A stretch of DNA of 64,000 nt from Pyropia yezoensis (GCA_009829735.1 CM020619.1:12887777-12951776); one strand, 5' to 3'; counted from the first letter of the stretch, positions 41,437 to 52,640 are shown. Notes: generated from the sequence alone by a model not told the origin. Program-made: numbers and translations.

Positions 41437-42372
41437 GGTTGCGAGCTCGCCGTCACCCCGCGACGCACGTGGAAGATGCGCTTAAGGAGGTCGAAAGCGC
41501 GCGTGAAAACGAAAACGGAAATGGGGCAACGAAGCGCTGCACTCGTGCCAGAAGGAACAAGAGCATTCAGGACTGAGCGGCGGGTAGCAGCTCGTACAGC
41601 GAGGACAGGTCCGCACAGCCACCACCGGCAATATCAGCAGCCAACGCCCAATTTGGAGGTCTTCGCCGGTGTCCTCCACAGCCAACGCAACCAATCCCAA
41701 CACCGCCACGGGCAACGTCAAAAGACGCCACGACAACCGCGCTGGCACAGTAGCGGCGTAGAGATGAAAACACCACAGGCCTCGCCTTTGGCAGAGAGCG
41801 CGCCACCGGGGCGGTCGATGCGAACGGCGGGAGGGCCGTGGATGGACCGCGGGAGCGCCGCGGGGCACGATACAGCATCAAAAAAAAGTCGTGGCCAGGA
41901 GTTGCACCCTGCGCGCAAAGAGGGAGAGTCGCGGACCACCCGCTTGCCACAGGTCTGCGTGGCGCAACGGCGGAAAGACCGCAAGACCGCGAGAGGACGG
42001 CGGGAAGACGACAGGAAGACAGCGGGGGAAGGTGGAGCGAATGAGGTGCGGTGGGGACAGTGGTAGGAGGGGTGTCCGCGAGGTGGGTTTGGCATGAGGG
42101 GGCGCGCGACAGGGCTAGCTGGCGTCGCTTCATTGCACACGACATGCGGCTGCGGCAATCAGCTGTAGAGCAGCAGCGCTGTGGATGGAGTATTTTCCAA
42201 TCTTCCCCACCCTTGGAAAAAAAACGGACGGGGGGGGGGGGGGGGGGGGGGGAGAGGCAGGCGGGCGGCCCTTGAAGGTGGCACCCCCAATGTGGGTGTA
42301 CGCCCAAGACGCGTGGTCGGTCATGGTGTGTGAGGATTTGCGACACGTCAATTGGTTCCCGCCCAGCCAGCG
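41437..42372 (-). other. Upstream region of the NTPase gene, possible minus ORF
   Basis: The plus strand carries an A-rich/GAA-type stretch near 41500-41620. A minus frame 42442-41567 (about 290 codons) includes SLRRYCASAVVVASFDVARG and ADLSSLYELLPAAQS but no domain, and it runs through a 23-G run (42230-42252) and into an inverted repeat. It may be a host gene or chance. The NTPase promoter should lie at about 41437-41600; no TATA is obvious. Confidence 0.3.
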
Positions 42373-43209
42373 CAGTGGTGTCTATCCCGGGATCCACCGT
42401 AACCCTGTTTTTGGGCAAAAAAGCTTGCGCGCGGCTTGCCAAGCAGGCCCTGTCGGCTGAAACGACAGGTAAAACGACCTCGAATGTCGGTGGCGAAGCC
42501 GACTTGAAGCATGGGTAAGTGCGACAAATTTCGTCCAGTTCAGCTAACGCATCGCTAATAGATGGAGAATAAGAACCGCTTAAGATCCTGAAAACTGCAC
42601 AAGATATACCGGTCTCCGTGAAGAGTGCACTGCCCGAAGACTGAACAGGGTCGCGTTCCCTCTCAATGGAATGGTCTACTTATTTCTTTGTAGTATCTCG
42701 ATCAGCTCCCTCTGTCACTCCATCCCGACTCCTTGTCGGAGGGTGTGCGTCGGCTAACAAGGGGCTTCGCAAGTCTCGTCAGACTACTAAGTGCGCTCTC
42801 CATTCCCAACAACACCAGGTCAGATGCCAGTCGGGCCGCGTGCTCGAGCGGTACTTGCTCATAGTTTGGGCCGAACAGGGCTAACCGCGACCTGCGACCG
42901 ACATGCTGCCACGCCCAAGTGCTTGTGTGATGCTTGACGAGTGTTGTTCGAGGATCCTGAACATCCTATTTAAGAACACACTGTCCTTTACAACTTCTGG
43001 TACGCACCGTCACTGCGCGTCTTGTCATACCACCACAACCATGGAATGGCGATGTCAAGGGGCACTTGACAAGCCTCAAAGAAAAAAAGTACACGTAATC
43101 GGCCTGTACGGGGGTGAGGAGGGGGGATCTGGCTGCCACTTCACGAACCGCGCGCAAGCTTTTTTGCCCGATAACAGGCCTGCAGTGGACCCCGGGATAA
43201 ACACCACTG
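42373..43209. mobile_element. Candidate DNA element with ~60-bp terminal inverted repeats
   Basis: The left end begins CAGTGGTGTCTATCCCGGG and the right end is the reverse complement of a closely similar sequence (CAGTGGTGTTTATCCCGGGG). Both continue inward to GGGCAAAAAAGCTTGCGCGC, so some 60 bp match at about 80% by eye. CAGTGG-type ends occur in hAT-like elements, but the flanking 8-mers (AGCCAGCG, AGCAGGGC) do not match well. There is no transposase. The interior is unremarkable. Confidence 0.45.
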
Positions 43210-43291
43210 AGCAGGGCGGCCGGGCCGGCCGCCGCTCGAAGAGTGGTCAGCTTCTAGCGCACTACCGCGTCCTCCATTGTTCGGTGGGAGG

Positions 43292-43758
43292 TGTGGCAAA
43301 AGCCATCTGGACACCAGCACCTAAGTTGGGGCGGTGTATAGGGGCTGCCTCTTTATTACGAGGGAGCCGGAGGAAGTGCAAGTCCCTCACAAGCAATCCC
43401 TGATGTGGGGCAAATCCCCCACGACAAAACAAGAGGATGGAGTGTCGGCTAGCAGTTTCTTGGTCGGGACGGAGAAGCAAGGCACAGCCCCGCTGTCCCT
43501 CCCCTCTTCCCACCAGGGTCCCTCCGAATCTCGCGACTCAGAATAGCTCACCCCAGCACCCGCCCACCGGGCCACACGAAAATTCAAGACGATAAAATGG
43601 AGACAACCCTCCAATCCACGTTGGATTTACTACTAAACTAAGTATCCCCTACTTGGGGAAATTCATACTCAAATGCAAAGGGGGAAACTGGTTGGACTAC
43701 TTGTCTCCCGTTCCCATAAGGCGGGTCCTGCCCCCAACGTGCGGTCAGTACTGCCACA
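43292..43758 (-). repeat. Solo LTR of the E family
   Basis: 467 bp starting TGTGGCA and ending TGCCACA, homologous to the 469-bp blocks at 47774-48242 and 58931-59399. GGAGG flanks it at 43287-43291 and 43759-43763, a 5-bp target duplication. It is more diverged than the other two. No internal domain follows; element C begins 42 bases to the right. Confidence 0.85.
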
Positions 43759-43800
43759 GGAGGGTAGGGAACGGGGAATGGGTTGAATAGGGTGGAGGTG

Positions 43801-44444
43801 TGTAGCGTAATGGGACCCAGATTCCCGGACCCAGAAACCACAACCACACACACAGAGACCACAGTCAGAAGCCCAGGAAGGAACAGGTAAGAGCCCTTGC
43901 TGATCCACTCGCCCGCCACGGTACGAGGCAAAGGTAAACAGGACAAAAGCCCGAGGGAGAAGGAACCCAAAGTACTGTTGATTTTACAAGATGGCCCCGG
44001 GGAGAACCCCGGAGCACCCCTCAAGAACCTCCCCCCCTGGCCCCTCCAGGGGCCCTGAGCGAGGCCCCCAGAGGGCGCCCCCAGCGGGCCAAGTGCCAGC
44101 AAGGCACCGGCCGCTCACCGGGCAAACACACAAAAAGCAAGCGAAATCCCCCCACACACAAATGTCAATCCCCCAAAAAACCCCAGTGGGAAAAAGGGGA
44201 AAGACACGAAATCACGCAAGGAAAACAAATGCGAAAAATCAAACAAATAACCCGAAGGTCAGTATGCCCCAACCCGGCAAGTCCACCGCTCCGGGTGACT
44301 AATCAGGGCACCGGGCGTGTCGCCACTGCCCCGGGCCACCGATGCAGGGATCCTCGGCCAGCGCGTGGTTCCACGTAACGCTGCCAACCGGGTCCCAAGT
44401 CAGTCTCCCGGGTTCCAACGGTCCCAGGCGCTCAGAACGCCACA
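43801..44444 (-). repeat. 3' LTR of element C
   Basis: 644 bp, TGTGGC...GCTACA on the minus strand, flanked by AGGTG. It is nearly identical to 52641-53284; the differences cluster near 44385-44425. A-rich segments near 44110-44250 interrupt the GC-rich background. Confidence 0.95.
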
Positions 44445-44456
44445 TGGCCCCCTCAC
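44445..44456 (-). other. Polypurine tract of element C
   Basis: The minus strand reads GTGAGGGGGCCA directly before the 3' LTR, a short purine-rich tract in the expected place. Confidence 0.5.
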
Positions 44457-44913
44457 TAGGGCCGAGCGTCCCGCCGGCCAACAAGGAAACCGAGGAAAGG
44501 GACTGGGGAACGTCTGACAGGGTTACAACAGGGCCACAACGTACGGGATGTGGGGCCAGTGTCTGTCAACAGGGGCCCCCCAACAAGTGTCTCGTGCCAG
44601 GGGAACCCGTTCAGACTGGCCAGGGGCGGGTACAGGAGAGGTGTGGGCCAAGCGTAGGGGAAACCGAAGGGGGTGTGGCGCAGCCCGCGCCGGCCGCCCA
44701 CCTGCATTCCTCCTCCCCGTTGCCCTCCCCATGTGGCGCCGCACGCCAGGGGGGGGTGACGCGGTGTAGGGGCACAGGCGGGGGCCAGCGGAACGTGGGC
44801 GCAGCCCTGGTACCATTTGGAACTCAGGGGGCCAGTAGATCAGAGCACCCTCACGGGTTCCCTCGTCCCCAGCACCCGGGTCCCATTGTACCATCGTCCC
44901 CGCGGCACTTCCC

Positions 44914-45750
44914 GTGGCCACCTCGTTCTCCCCCGTTTCCTCGTTCCCCTTCTCCGTCTCAGTGCCCACGTACCCCACCACACGTACCACCACGTTCCCC
45001 TCCACCCGGGCCCTCATGGATACCGGCAGCGCCGCGGCGGGTTCGCCTGCTGGCGCGGGCCCTGGGGCCCCCAACCTTCAAGGTGACCGAGCGGTTCAAG
45101 GTGGCCCCGCTTCTGGGCCAGACGTACCGGGTGGGCAAGGCGTACGTGCTACTCAAGGTGGCCCCGCTACTGGGCCAGGCGTACTACCTGGGAACCAAGA
45201 GGAAACCGGGGCGGGCCAGCTGTACGCGGTCGTCACGCTCCCGAAGGGAATCCAGGTCGTGTGGGGCCCCGCAACCATATGGGCTCCGAGGAGACCGACG
45301 GGAACAAGACGGACGACGGACGTGGTACCGATGGGCTCCTGCGACCAAGTGCTGGTACCGACGTGCAACCGTCCAGGCAACCCGTACGAGGCGACAACAT
45401 GTCCAAGCACCAACGGGTTCACGGGAGGTAGGGGACCGTCAAGGAAGCGTTCAACAAGCCGGGTAGCGACAGAACGTGGAACCAAGAAGTCAACCGGTAC
45501 AACAGGACAAGGTACGCGGGACCCAAGGAAACAATGGAGACCAGGACCAAGTACGCCTCCGCGTGGGACGAGGCACCCGCCGCGAGGCAAGGCACCAAGA
45601 GCACCAACGTGGAAGGGTCAAGGACAGTCAAGAGGGTCCCGTCAAGGTTCACACGGACCCACGTCAAGGACACAGAGGGTTGCCAGCGTGCCCCGCACCA
45701 CGGAGGAGGGTGTCCAAGGTCGCAGGGGGTCGTGGGGGGGAGAGACATGA
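44914..45750 (+). CDS. Antisense-strand ORF in element C, low complexity
   Basis: 278 codons, opposite to gag-pol, in the same slot as the antisense ORFs of B and E. Composition is Thr/Pro/Gly-rich at first, with an approximate tandem duplication (GVRATQGGPATGPGV against AVQGGPASGPDV), then strongly basic (FTGGRGPSRKRSTSRVATE and onward). I see no alignment with the B or E antisense proteins, except that all end in basic or Arg/Ser-rich tails. It may be a decayed or quickly evolving counterpart, or chance openness. Reading frames on the minus strand are also partly open here. Confidence 0.3.
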   Translation: MATSFSPVSSFPFSVSVPTYPTTRTTTFPSTRALMDTGSAAAGSPAGAGPGAPNLQGDRAVQGGPASGPDVPGGQGVRATQGGPATGPGVLPGNQEETGAGQLYAVVTLPKGIQVVWGPATIWAPRRPTGTRRTTDVVPMGSCDQVLVPTCNRPGNPYEATTCPSTNGFTGGRGPSRKRSTSRVATERGTKKSTGTTGQGTRDPRKQWRPGPSTPPRGTRHPPRGKAPRAPTWKGQGQSRGSRQGSHGPTSRTQRVASVPRTTEEGVQGRRGSWGGET

Positions 45751-46069
45751 GTGGGATTTGGTGTAAGCAACCTCCGCGTTGCAACGCCAAATAGTAATAA
45801 ATCGTTGATCCCACATTCTTGCAACGCCTCTAATCCGCTCCCGCGCCCGGGGAAGAAGATGCGACTTAGCCGATTTCGATGCCGGGGAACACAATGGTCG
45901 CCACGACGGTGACAATAAAGTAGCCCCCCATCAAAAAATCTTTGCAGGAACCGAATGTTGCCCTTGGTGTCCCGAGTCGAACCACCAACCTGCCCACCTA
46001 CACGGGTGTTTCAACCAGTACTTGGCCTCGGGGAACTGGCTGACCAGGTCCAAGGTGCGTGCCCTAGGG

Positions 46070-47773
46070 TTAGCAACGGGGCCACATATCTGCACCCGGT
46101 TCAAGGTTCCAGGGCCACACAGCATAGATAGCCTTGAACGGTTCCAGTAGTACGATGGCCTCCTCCTCCCGCAGTGGAGGTTCGGTCCCAACGCGTTCAC
46201 AGTACTGGATAACCTTGGCCCTGTCGAACTTGTGGTAAGGTTCCCAGGTATCCTCGGACTGGGCATAACCCCACCAGCGTACCAAGAGCCACAGATTCCC
46301 TTCCTGGTCCCTGTCGTGCCCCAAGAAACGTTCCCAAACAAAAGGAGTGCCAGAGTCCTCGTGGTCCAGGGGTACATCCTATTCTTGCGGACCATGCAAC
46401 ATGGACGCGGAGTCCGTCTGGCCAGAGGGTGTGGGTGCACGGGCCACATGGTCACTACTGACCCGGTCACGGATCCCTTCAACCAGTACCGTGAACGTGT
46501 GCCCATCCCCGGTCCACGATTCGATAGGGACCCTTGACCCTCTGGTCCAGTTTCTTCCGACTGTCGTCGTTGGTATCCACGTACACCCAGTCTCCCACGC
46601 GAAGGGTCTCGTTCACAGGCGTAACCCGCTTATCGTAACCCCTCTTGTACCGACGCTGGGCCAGGTCAAGGTTCTTGCGTACCGTGAAGGCTAGGTTTCT
46701 CAGGTGGGCCCGTCTCATCTCGCGTACCTGGCGTGCGTTGCCACTGAACTCCTTGGGATACGGGAACCCTGGGAGCCGGTCCAGTGCAAAGGTACGCACG
46801 CGTTCAAGGATAACGAACTCAAACGGGGCCACGCCGGTACTCTGTTGTGGCCTTGTGTTGTACGCCACGGTAAGCACGGACCAACTCGTCCCACTGGTCC
46901 TGATGGTCCTCAATGTACGTACGTAACTGGGCCACGATAGTACGGTTAAAGCGTTCCACTTGTCCCTGGAACTGCGGATGGTACGTGGTAGACGTTACGT
47001 GTTTGATCCCAAGCATACTGCAGACGCCACGGAAGTGCGTGGACGCCAGCAGGGGCCCGTTGTCAGTCAGTAACGTTTCCGGGGGCTCGTAAGAAGCGAC
47101 CCACGTATCCAAAAAGGCCGAGGCCACCACTTCCGCGTCCTGACTGCTAATGGGTACCACTCTGGTCAGCTTAGTTAACCTGTCCACGATAACCAAAAGG
47201 TACTTGTTCCCGTTCACTGTCTCAGGCAAGGGTCCCAACAGGTCAAGGCATACGTCCTTAAAGGGATCCGTCGCGGGGAACAGCTTCAACGGATTGGTAC
47301 GCCGCCTTCCTTGAACCTTGCCCTTGGAACAAGCGGTACAGTTGGTAACAAAAGCGTGCACATCGGCCACCATAGTTTCCCAGTAGAACGTTCGTCTCAT
47401 AGAGGTATACATCTTATTGATCCCCGGGTGTCCCGCGTGGCCTGGTTCATGCTCCAAAGTCAGTACCTCCTGCTGTAGTTCCTTGGGGACCACAATCTGA
47501 ACGGCTCGGTCCAGAGGAGCCAGTCGTACAAGTAACCCTTCAGGTGTTTCCCCGTACCGCGAGTTAGCGTTCCGGTTCATCTCTTCCTGAAGTTCCTTGC
47601 AACGCTTATCGTTCCCCTGAGCCTTAAGGATCCTGTCAATCGAAAGCGGTGGGTACCTCTTGTGTGTTTTGAAGTTCGGACGGACCCATCCGGTAACAAA
47701 GTTGGCCATGGCTAACAGGGAAGGTATCTCCTCAGGTATAGGTCCTCGGTCGTGTCCCGTAGTTTCTAGCCTT
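46070..47773 (-). pseudogene. pol: Element C pol, 3' part: integrase and chromodomain, frameshifted
   Basis: The integrase (47773-46819) shows HEPGHAGHPGINKMY, the Cys pair CTACSKG, first Asp (CLDLLGPLP), second Asp (TDNGPLLAS) and the Glu region (FQGQVERFN). Near 46870 reading moves to another frame (46913-46479: TVAYNTRPQQSTGVAPFEFV and a GDWVYVD barrel). Near 46480 it shifts again before the chromodomain (46324-46070: NLWLLVRWWGYAQSEDTWEP). So two frame breaks lie in an otherwise well conserved integrase. Upstream it is interrupted by an E-family solo LTR. Confidence 0.85.
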
Positions 47774-48242
47774 TGTGGCAGTGTTGACCCCCAGGTAGGG
47801 GGGCAACACGTGCCATGCAAGGGGCGGCAGGCCACTAGCCTGATCCGTTCCTCCCCCTGCATTTGGGTTCATATTCCCTAAGTTTGGGATAGTTAGCTTA
47901 GTAGTAAATCCAACTTGGATTTGAGGGTTTTCTGCATTTATCGTCTTGAATTTTCGTGTGGCCCGGTGGGCAGGTGCTGGGGTGGGAGATTCTGAGTGGC
48001 GAGATTCTGAGTGGACCCTGGGGGGATCAGGGGAGGGACAGCGGGGCTTGGCCCTGCGTCCCCGTCCCGACCAAGAAACTGTTGGACCACACACCATCCT
48101 CTTGTTTGTCCGTGGGGGGTTTGCCCCACAACAGAGACAGAGTGTGTGCGACTTGCACTTCTTCCGGTTCCCCCGACACGGGAGGCAGCCCTTGCACACC
48201 GCCCCAACATGGGTGCCGTGTGTGCATGTGGTTTTTGCCACA
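47774..48242 (+). repeat. Solo LTR of the E family inserted in element C pol
   Basis: 469 bp, TGTGGCA...TGCCACA, flanked by GCCTT (47769-47773 and 48243-48247). It lies between the RNase H end and the integrase of C, in opposite orientation to C. It is highly similar to the LTR of element E at 58931-59399. A frame on the minus strand encodes a Cys-rich segment (CKGCLPCRGNRKKC) that is also conserved in the E copy. Confidence 0.92.
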
Positions 48243-50727
48243 GCCTTGACATAAAGTCTGCAGCATGGTGGTGTTGACCAGGACGGGACTCAACGGCATA
48301 ATTTTACTCGGCTAACCGGAGTCGCCAGCGAGCCAAACGTTCATGGGCTCCGTCCATGTGTAAAATCCACTTCAAAGCGGTGTGATCCGGACGTACAACG
48401 AAGCGTGTCCCCTCTAGGTACGGTCGTCACAAAAAGAGAGCCCAGACAACAGCGAGGCACTCGCGTTCCGTGGTACTATACTTCCGTTCCGCTTGTGTCA
48501 GGACCTTGCTCCAGTAATCCACGGGCTTGTAGGCCCCGTCCTTTTGTTCCTGCAGCAAAACGCACCCAATCTGGGCAGCGCTCGCGTCTGTATCCACAAT
48601 AAACTGGCCCGAGCGTCGCGGAAGCGCCAGGATGGGTGTGTGGGTCAGACAGTACTTACGTTCCTCGAACGCGTTCGTCTCAGCCGGAGTGAAAGGAGGC
48701 AGAGGGTCGGGTACCTTGGTACTTGTCATAGCCAACAGAGGGCGGGCCACCTGAGCATAGTCCTTAACAAAGCGACGGTAAACATTACACATTCCCAGGA
48801 AACTGCGTAGGTCCTTCTTGGTTCTCGGTGTCTTGGCTTCCCGTAGCCCGACTAGGTTCTTCTCGCTCACGCGGAGCTGACCCTTGCCGACGATATGGCC
48901 AAGGTACTCAACCTCGTCATGGATCAAAAAGCACTTGCTGGCCTTCAGGGAAACACCGGTCTTAGCGAGTAGCCCAAAGATCTCTTCCAGGTGTTCCAGG
49001 TGTTCCGTAGGGTTCTTTGAGAAAACAATAATGTCGTCCAGGTACACGAGGCACGTCTTCCACTTAACCCCGGACAGGATCATGTCAATGGCCCTTTGAA
49101 ACGTAGCCGGAGCGTTTGTAAGACCAAAGGGGAGCCTGATGTACCGAAAGGTTCCTTCGTGACACGTGAACGTTGTCTTATCCTGGTCCTCGGCAGCAAC
49201 AGGGATCTGCCAGTAACCACAGTTCGCGTCCAACATCGAAAACACGGTTGCTTCTCCCAGAAAGTCGATACAGTCGTCCATCCTCGGTAACGGGTACGTG
49301 TCCTTAACCGTCACATCGTTCAGTCTGCGGTAGTCAACACAGAACCGCGGGGTACCATCGGGCTTCGGGACCAAGACAACCGGGAACGACCACTCAGCCT
49401 GAGACGGTTCAATGACCCCGAGCTTGGTCTGCTTTTCCACTTGTTCCTTGATAAGGTCCCGATGATGGAGCCCGGGACGGTACGGTTGGGAACGAGTAGG
49501 CTTGGCCCCGTCCTTCAAAGTGATCCGGTGGGGTGTCACGTCAATCCGTCCCAGTTGTCCGTCCCACAGACCCTTGTAACGTTCCAAAAGTTCACGAACA
49601 GCCTGGTGCAGATCAGGCGGGATCAGCTCGTACGCCACCTTGGGCATCTTGACCGGGGGTCCGTCTGACGTCTCGCCCTTCGTATCCGACTCGAGTAACG
49701 TGGTTCCATCGGATCCCTCAGGGGTCTCGCCTCCCGGTGACGACGCTTGACCCGACGTGTTCCCTTGCTCGGTTCCCAGCGTAACAATAGGGTCGGCCCC
49801 CTCACTAGGGGCCGGCAAGTAACCAGTGGGGACCTCAAGCACGGGTCCGTCGTACGGGATAGCGACGCCAACGGCAAAGTTCTTAGGCAAGTTGATTGCC
49901 CGGTTCGATATGTTCATGATGTGGATCCGAAAGTCCCGACGGGTCCGTACGTTAACCAGGGCGTTGTGCAGACGGAGCCCTTTCTTAGCCATCTTGTGCG
50001 GCCGTTCATAAAGTAAACAACGTCCATTCGTTCCGCACTTTACGTAGACCGCTTGGAGGGATCGGGGTGCCAATGTTACACCCTTAGAGAGGTACAGGGC
50101 AGAAGGATCTTGGCGTACGGGGTTACCCTTCACAGGAAAAGCGTTCTGGGTCTTTCCGTCCCACGTTCTCTTGGTGTAGGTCAGGAAACCCAGGTTCCAC
50201 AGCACAGACTCTGTTCCAGGGTAGATCGCCTTAACATGTTCCTTCTGGAAGTCCATCCCGAGGATAAACGGTACCGAGAGGGCCCTGACCACGAGGAACT
50301 CGAACTTCATCGGCTTCCCGTTCACTAGAACCGATAGTTCCACGATCCCAAGGGCCCGTAACAACTGACCCGAGGCGTCACACACATGCGTCGACTTGGG
50401 GGCTCTCGACGCCAGTCGTCGCCACCCGTCAGGGAGGATGTCCTCACGCACCACGCTTGGCCCAGCACCAGTGTCCAGGATAGCAGTGGTGTTCTTCGGT
50501 TCCTCCTTGTCCAATCGAACCAAAGCATTCAAAGCAAAGTTTCTCTTACGCAGTACAAGCAAGGTACCCTTGAACCCATAGGGCTTCTTCATCCCCATCC
50601 GACGTCGGAGCCCAGACTTGGATCGTCGTGCCAGAGAGGGCAAACAGGAACAAGGGGATTTCAAAGCAATAGGAGACTCAGAACGTACAGGTATAACGGG
50701 GCCCTTAAAGATCTTGGAGAACCCCAA
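48243..50727 (-). pseudogene. pol: Element C pol, 5' part: protease, RT, RNase H
   Basis: Open for 766 codons, 50727-48427: protease AILDTGAGPSVV, RT with CVDYRRLNDV and CLVYLDDIIVFS (YLDD intact), and RNase H DTDASAAQIG and ERECLAVVW. A TGA at 48427-48429 stops it in RNase H; reading continues in frame (RPYLEGTRFVVRPDH ... ESRPGQHHHAADFMSRL) until the solo LTR. The head of the frame lacks ATG and overlaps gag in the -1 phase, so expression would be by frameshift. It is in the B-like clade but distinct. Confidence 0.88.
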
Positions 50728-50792
50728 CGCAGTTGCAAACGAGCAGGTACTATCCCGACGATGGGGAGGGGACCGTTTCGATCCGCTCCCCG

Positions 50793-52499
50793 TTACTCTT
50801 TTCCCGAGGGTCCCGGCTCCTGGGAACCGTCGTTCACTTGGTACCCTTGGTCCGCCTCGTCATCCGAGAGGTTGATCCCTTCACAAAGGGCCTGAACCAT
50901 AGCAACCCGGATCTGACGATGGAACTGGCGGTCCGCGTTCGGCTTTACATCGGTGCTCTGACTCCGTCCACGAGTGGCCGCAAGGAACGAGTCCCGGGCC
51001 TGGAGAACCGCTTTCCGTTGGACCTCAGACAACATGGAACATTGATGGGCCATGTGACCCGGTTCCCAACACAGGTAACAGCGGTACGGGCGTCGAATGT
51101 CCATGGTACGTACTCCCACGAACTGGGGCGTGGGTCCCTTGAACCCAAACACTTGACCCGACCCGTTCTTCTCTGTTTCCTTCTCGAGGGGGCCCTTCAG
51201 GATCGTAGAGGGGCCCATAGGATTAACAGCCATCAACGGGGACGAGTCCAACGAACGGTTGGGCCTCGGTTCAGTGGGTCTGCGGACGGCTCCAGAGGGG
51301 CCAGCCTTGGTCACAGAGGACCCTCGGGCCATCTTGAGAACCTCGGTAGCCGCCTTGTTCTTGCCTGCAGTAAACGTTACCAGCTGCTGGTACGTACGGT
51401 CAGGGATATTGTAAACAACTGCGTCCGTACGTAGGTACTCAGGGAGCCCTTGAATTAGCTGCTGTTTCATGGTACCTTCGGTGTGGATGTTCCCGCATAG
51501 TTCCGTCAGACCCCGTAAGCGTACCGCAATGGCCTCGATTCCCTCATCGGGTTCCTTGGCGGCCCGACTGAACTTGTCCCGCGCAAGTGCCAACGCATGG
51601 GGTTCAGCATACGTTTCAAGGAACCAGTTAAAAGCCTCAGGGTAACTCGTGATCGAAGCGCCACCTGACGCGCTTGAGGAGTCCGGAAGGGCCCGAGTGT
51701 ACCGCAGTTCCGCGTCCCCAGACAGAAAATGAGGGATCGCGTACAGGGCCATGCCCTCGGAAACCCCATTATCGTTACATGCCTTAACCAGTTTGCGGAG
51801 CCACGTGAACACCTTGAGGGCCTCTTTCCCAGAGAAATTAGGGTACCCAGCAAAAGAGTGTTTCATGTTACGAGGAACCCGTCCCATCTTACGTGCTTCT
51901 CGCGTTCCATAGGTCGATTTCTTGTTTCGTAGGCGATACGTACGATAGTCCAGGACCCGAGCAAAACGATCGTCGGAACACTTGATTACCGGGGGCTCGG
52001 TTCGTGGGCTCCGAATGGGTTCCAGGTCCTTCTCGTCAAAGACGGATGAAAATGTGGTACCAGAGGAAGAAGAGGAAAAGAAGCCACTCGAATGATGACG
52101 ACGCCGGTGACGTCGGGAACGAGAACGATCGGAACGACTGGTATCACGGGACCCACCCTGGCCAGCAGGACTCTGGCTCAGGGCCTGGCAACCAGTAGCC
52201 ATAATCTCATCTCGAAACCTTTCCAGTGTGGACACAATGTCCGGGGACCCAGCAACAGTAGCCGAAGGTGGAACTCGGGTCCCTGACTCGGAACCCGCGT
52301 TCCCACGTAAATCCTGACCCATTGTAACCCGGATCCCACCCGGGGGCGCTGTCCCCCGACGAGGAATCCCTGTCGACCCGCCTCCGCCACGGTTCGACGG
52401 ACCCAAGGGACCGCCGCGGCCACGGCCAGCGGGAGTAACCATCGAAACGTCCGACGGCGCACCACGGCCCCGACCGCCCGAAGGGACAGGGTCCGTCAT
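50793..52499 (-). CDS. gag: Element C gag
   Basis: 568 codons from an ATG at 52499. A Gly/Arg-rich N-terminus (GGRGRGAPSDVSM), a Ser-rich stretch and a capsid (KVFTWLRKLVKACNDNG; SYPEAFNWFLETYAEP; QQLIQGLPEYLRTDAVV) are followed by a CCHC knuckle CYLCWEPGHMAHQC near 51070 and an acidic C-terminus ending SGKE-stop. It is uninterrupted and probably functional even though pol is not. The decayed gag at 9404-10830 is its relative. Confidence 0.93.
   Translation of the reverse strand: MTDPVPSGGRGRGAPSDVSMVTPAGRGRGGPLGPSNRGGGGSTGIPRRGTAPPGGIRVTMGQDLRGNAGSESGTRVPPSATVAGSPDIVSTLERFRDEIMATGCQALSQSPAGQGGSRDTSRSDRSRSRRHRRRHHSSGFFSSSSSGTTFSSVFDEKDLEPIRSPRTEPPVIKCSDDRFARVLDYRTYRLRNKKSTYGTREARKMGRVPRNMKHSFAGYPNFSGKEALKVFTWLRKLVKACNDNGVSEGMALYAIPHFLSGDAELRYTRALPDSSSASGGASITSYPEAFNWFLETYAEPHALALARDKFSRAAKEPDEGIEAIAVRLRGLTELCGNIHTEGTMKQQLIQGLPEYLRTDAVVYNIPDRTYQQLVTFTAGKNKAATEVLKMARGSSVTKAGPSGAVRRPTEPRPNRSLDSSPLMAVNPMGPSTILKGPLEKETEKNGSGQVFGFKGPTPQFVGVRTMDIRRPYRCYLCWEPGHMAHQCSMLSEVQRKAVLQARDSFLAATRGRSQSTDVKPNADRQFHRQIRVAMVQALCEGINLSDDEADQGYQVNDGSQEPGPSGKE
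50799..50805 (-). promoter_or_regulatory. -1 ribosomal frameshift heptamer, element C
   Basis: In gag phase the minus strand reads TCG GGA AAA GAG TAA. G-GGA-AAA is a perfect X-XXY-YYZ heptamer, one codon before the stop. A -1 slip reads AGA GTA ACG and enters the pol frame. Confidence 0.7.
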
Positions 52500-52619
52500 G
52501 TTAGCCGTGCGGCACTTGACCTGAACTAAACGATCTCGTTACCAGAAACGGGAACCAAGGAACCAAACGCCACAGAGAAAGAAGGGGGCTGTCCCGATAC
52601 GGGAGAAGAGTAAAGCCCT

Positions 52620-52636
52620 CCCCTGCTGCTCCACCA
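52620..52636 (-). other. Primer-binding site of element C
   Basis: The minus strand reads TGGTGGAGCAGCAGGGG four bases after the 5' LTR, identical to the site of element B. Confidence 0.65.
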
Positions 52637-52640
52637 TAAA

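Noticed and set aside
47774-48242. Seven-base inverted ends TGTGGCA/TGCCACA first read as a MITE or DNA transposon
   Set aside because: TG...CA ends, 5-bp target duplications in two copies, and a polypurine tract next to the copy at 58931 show it is an LTR; two of the three copies are solo LTRs.
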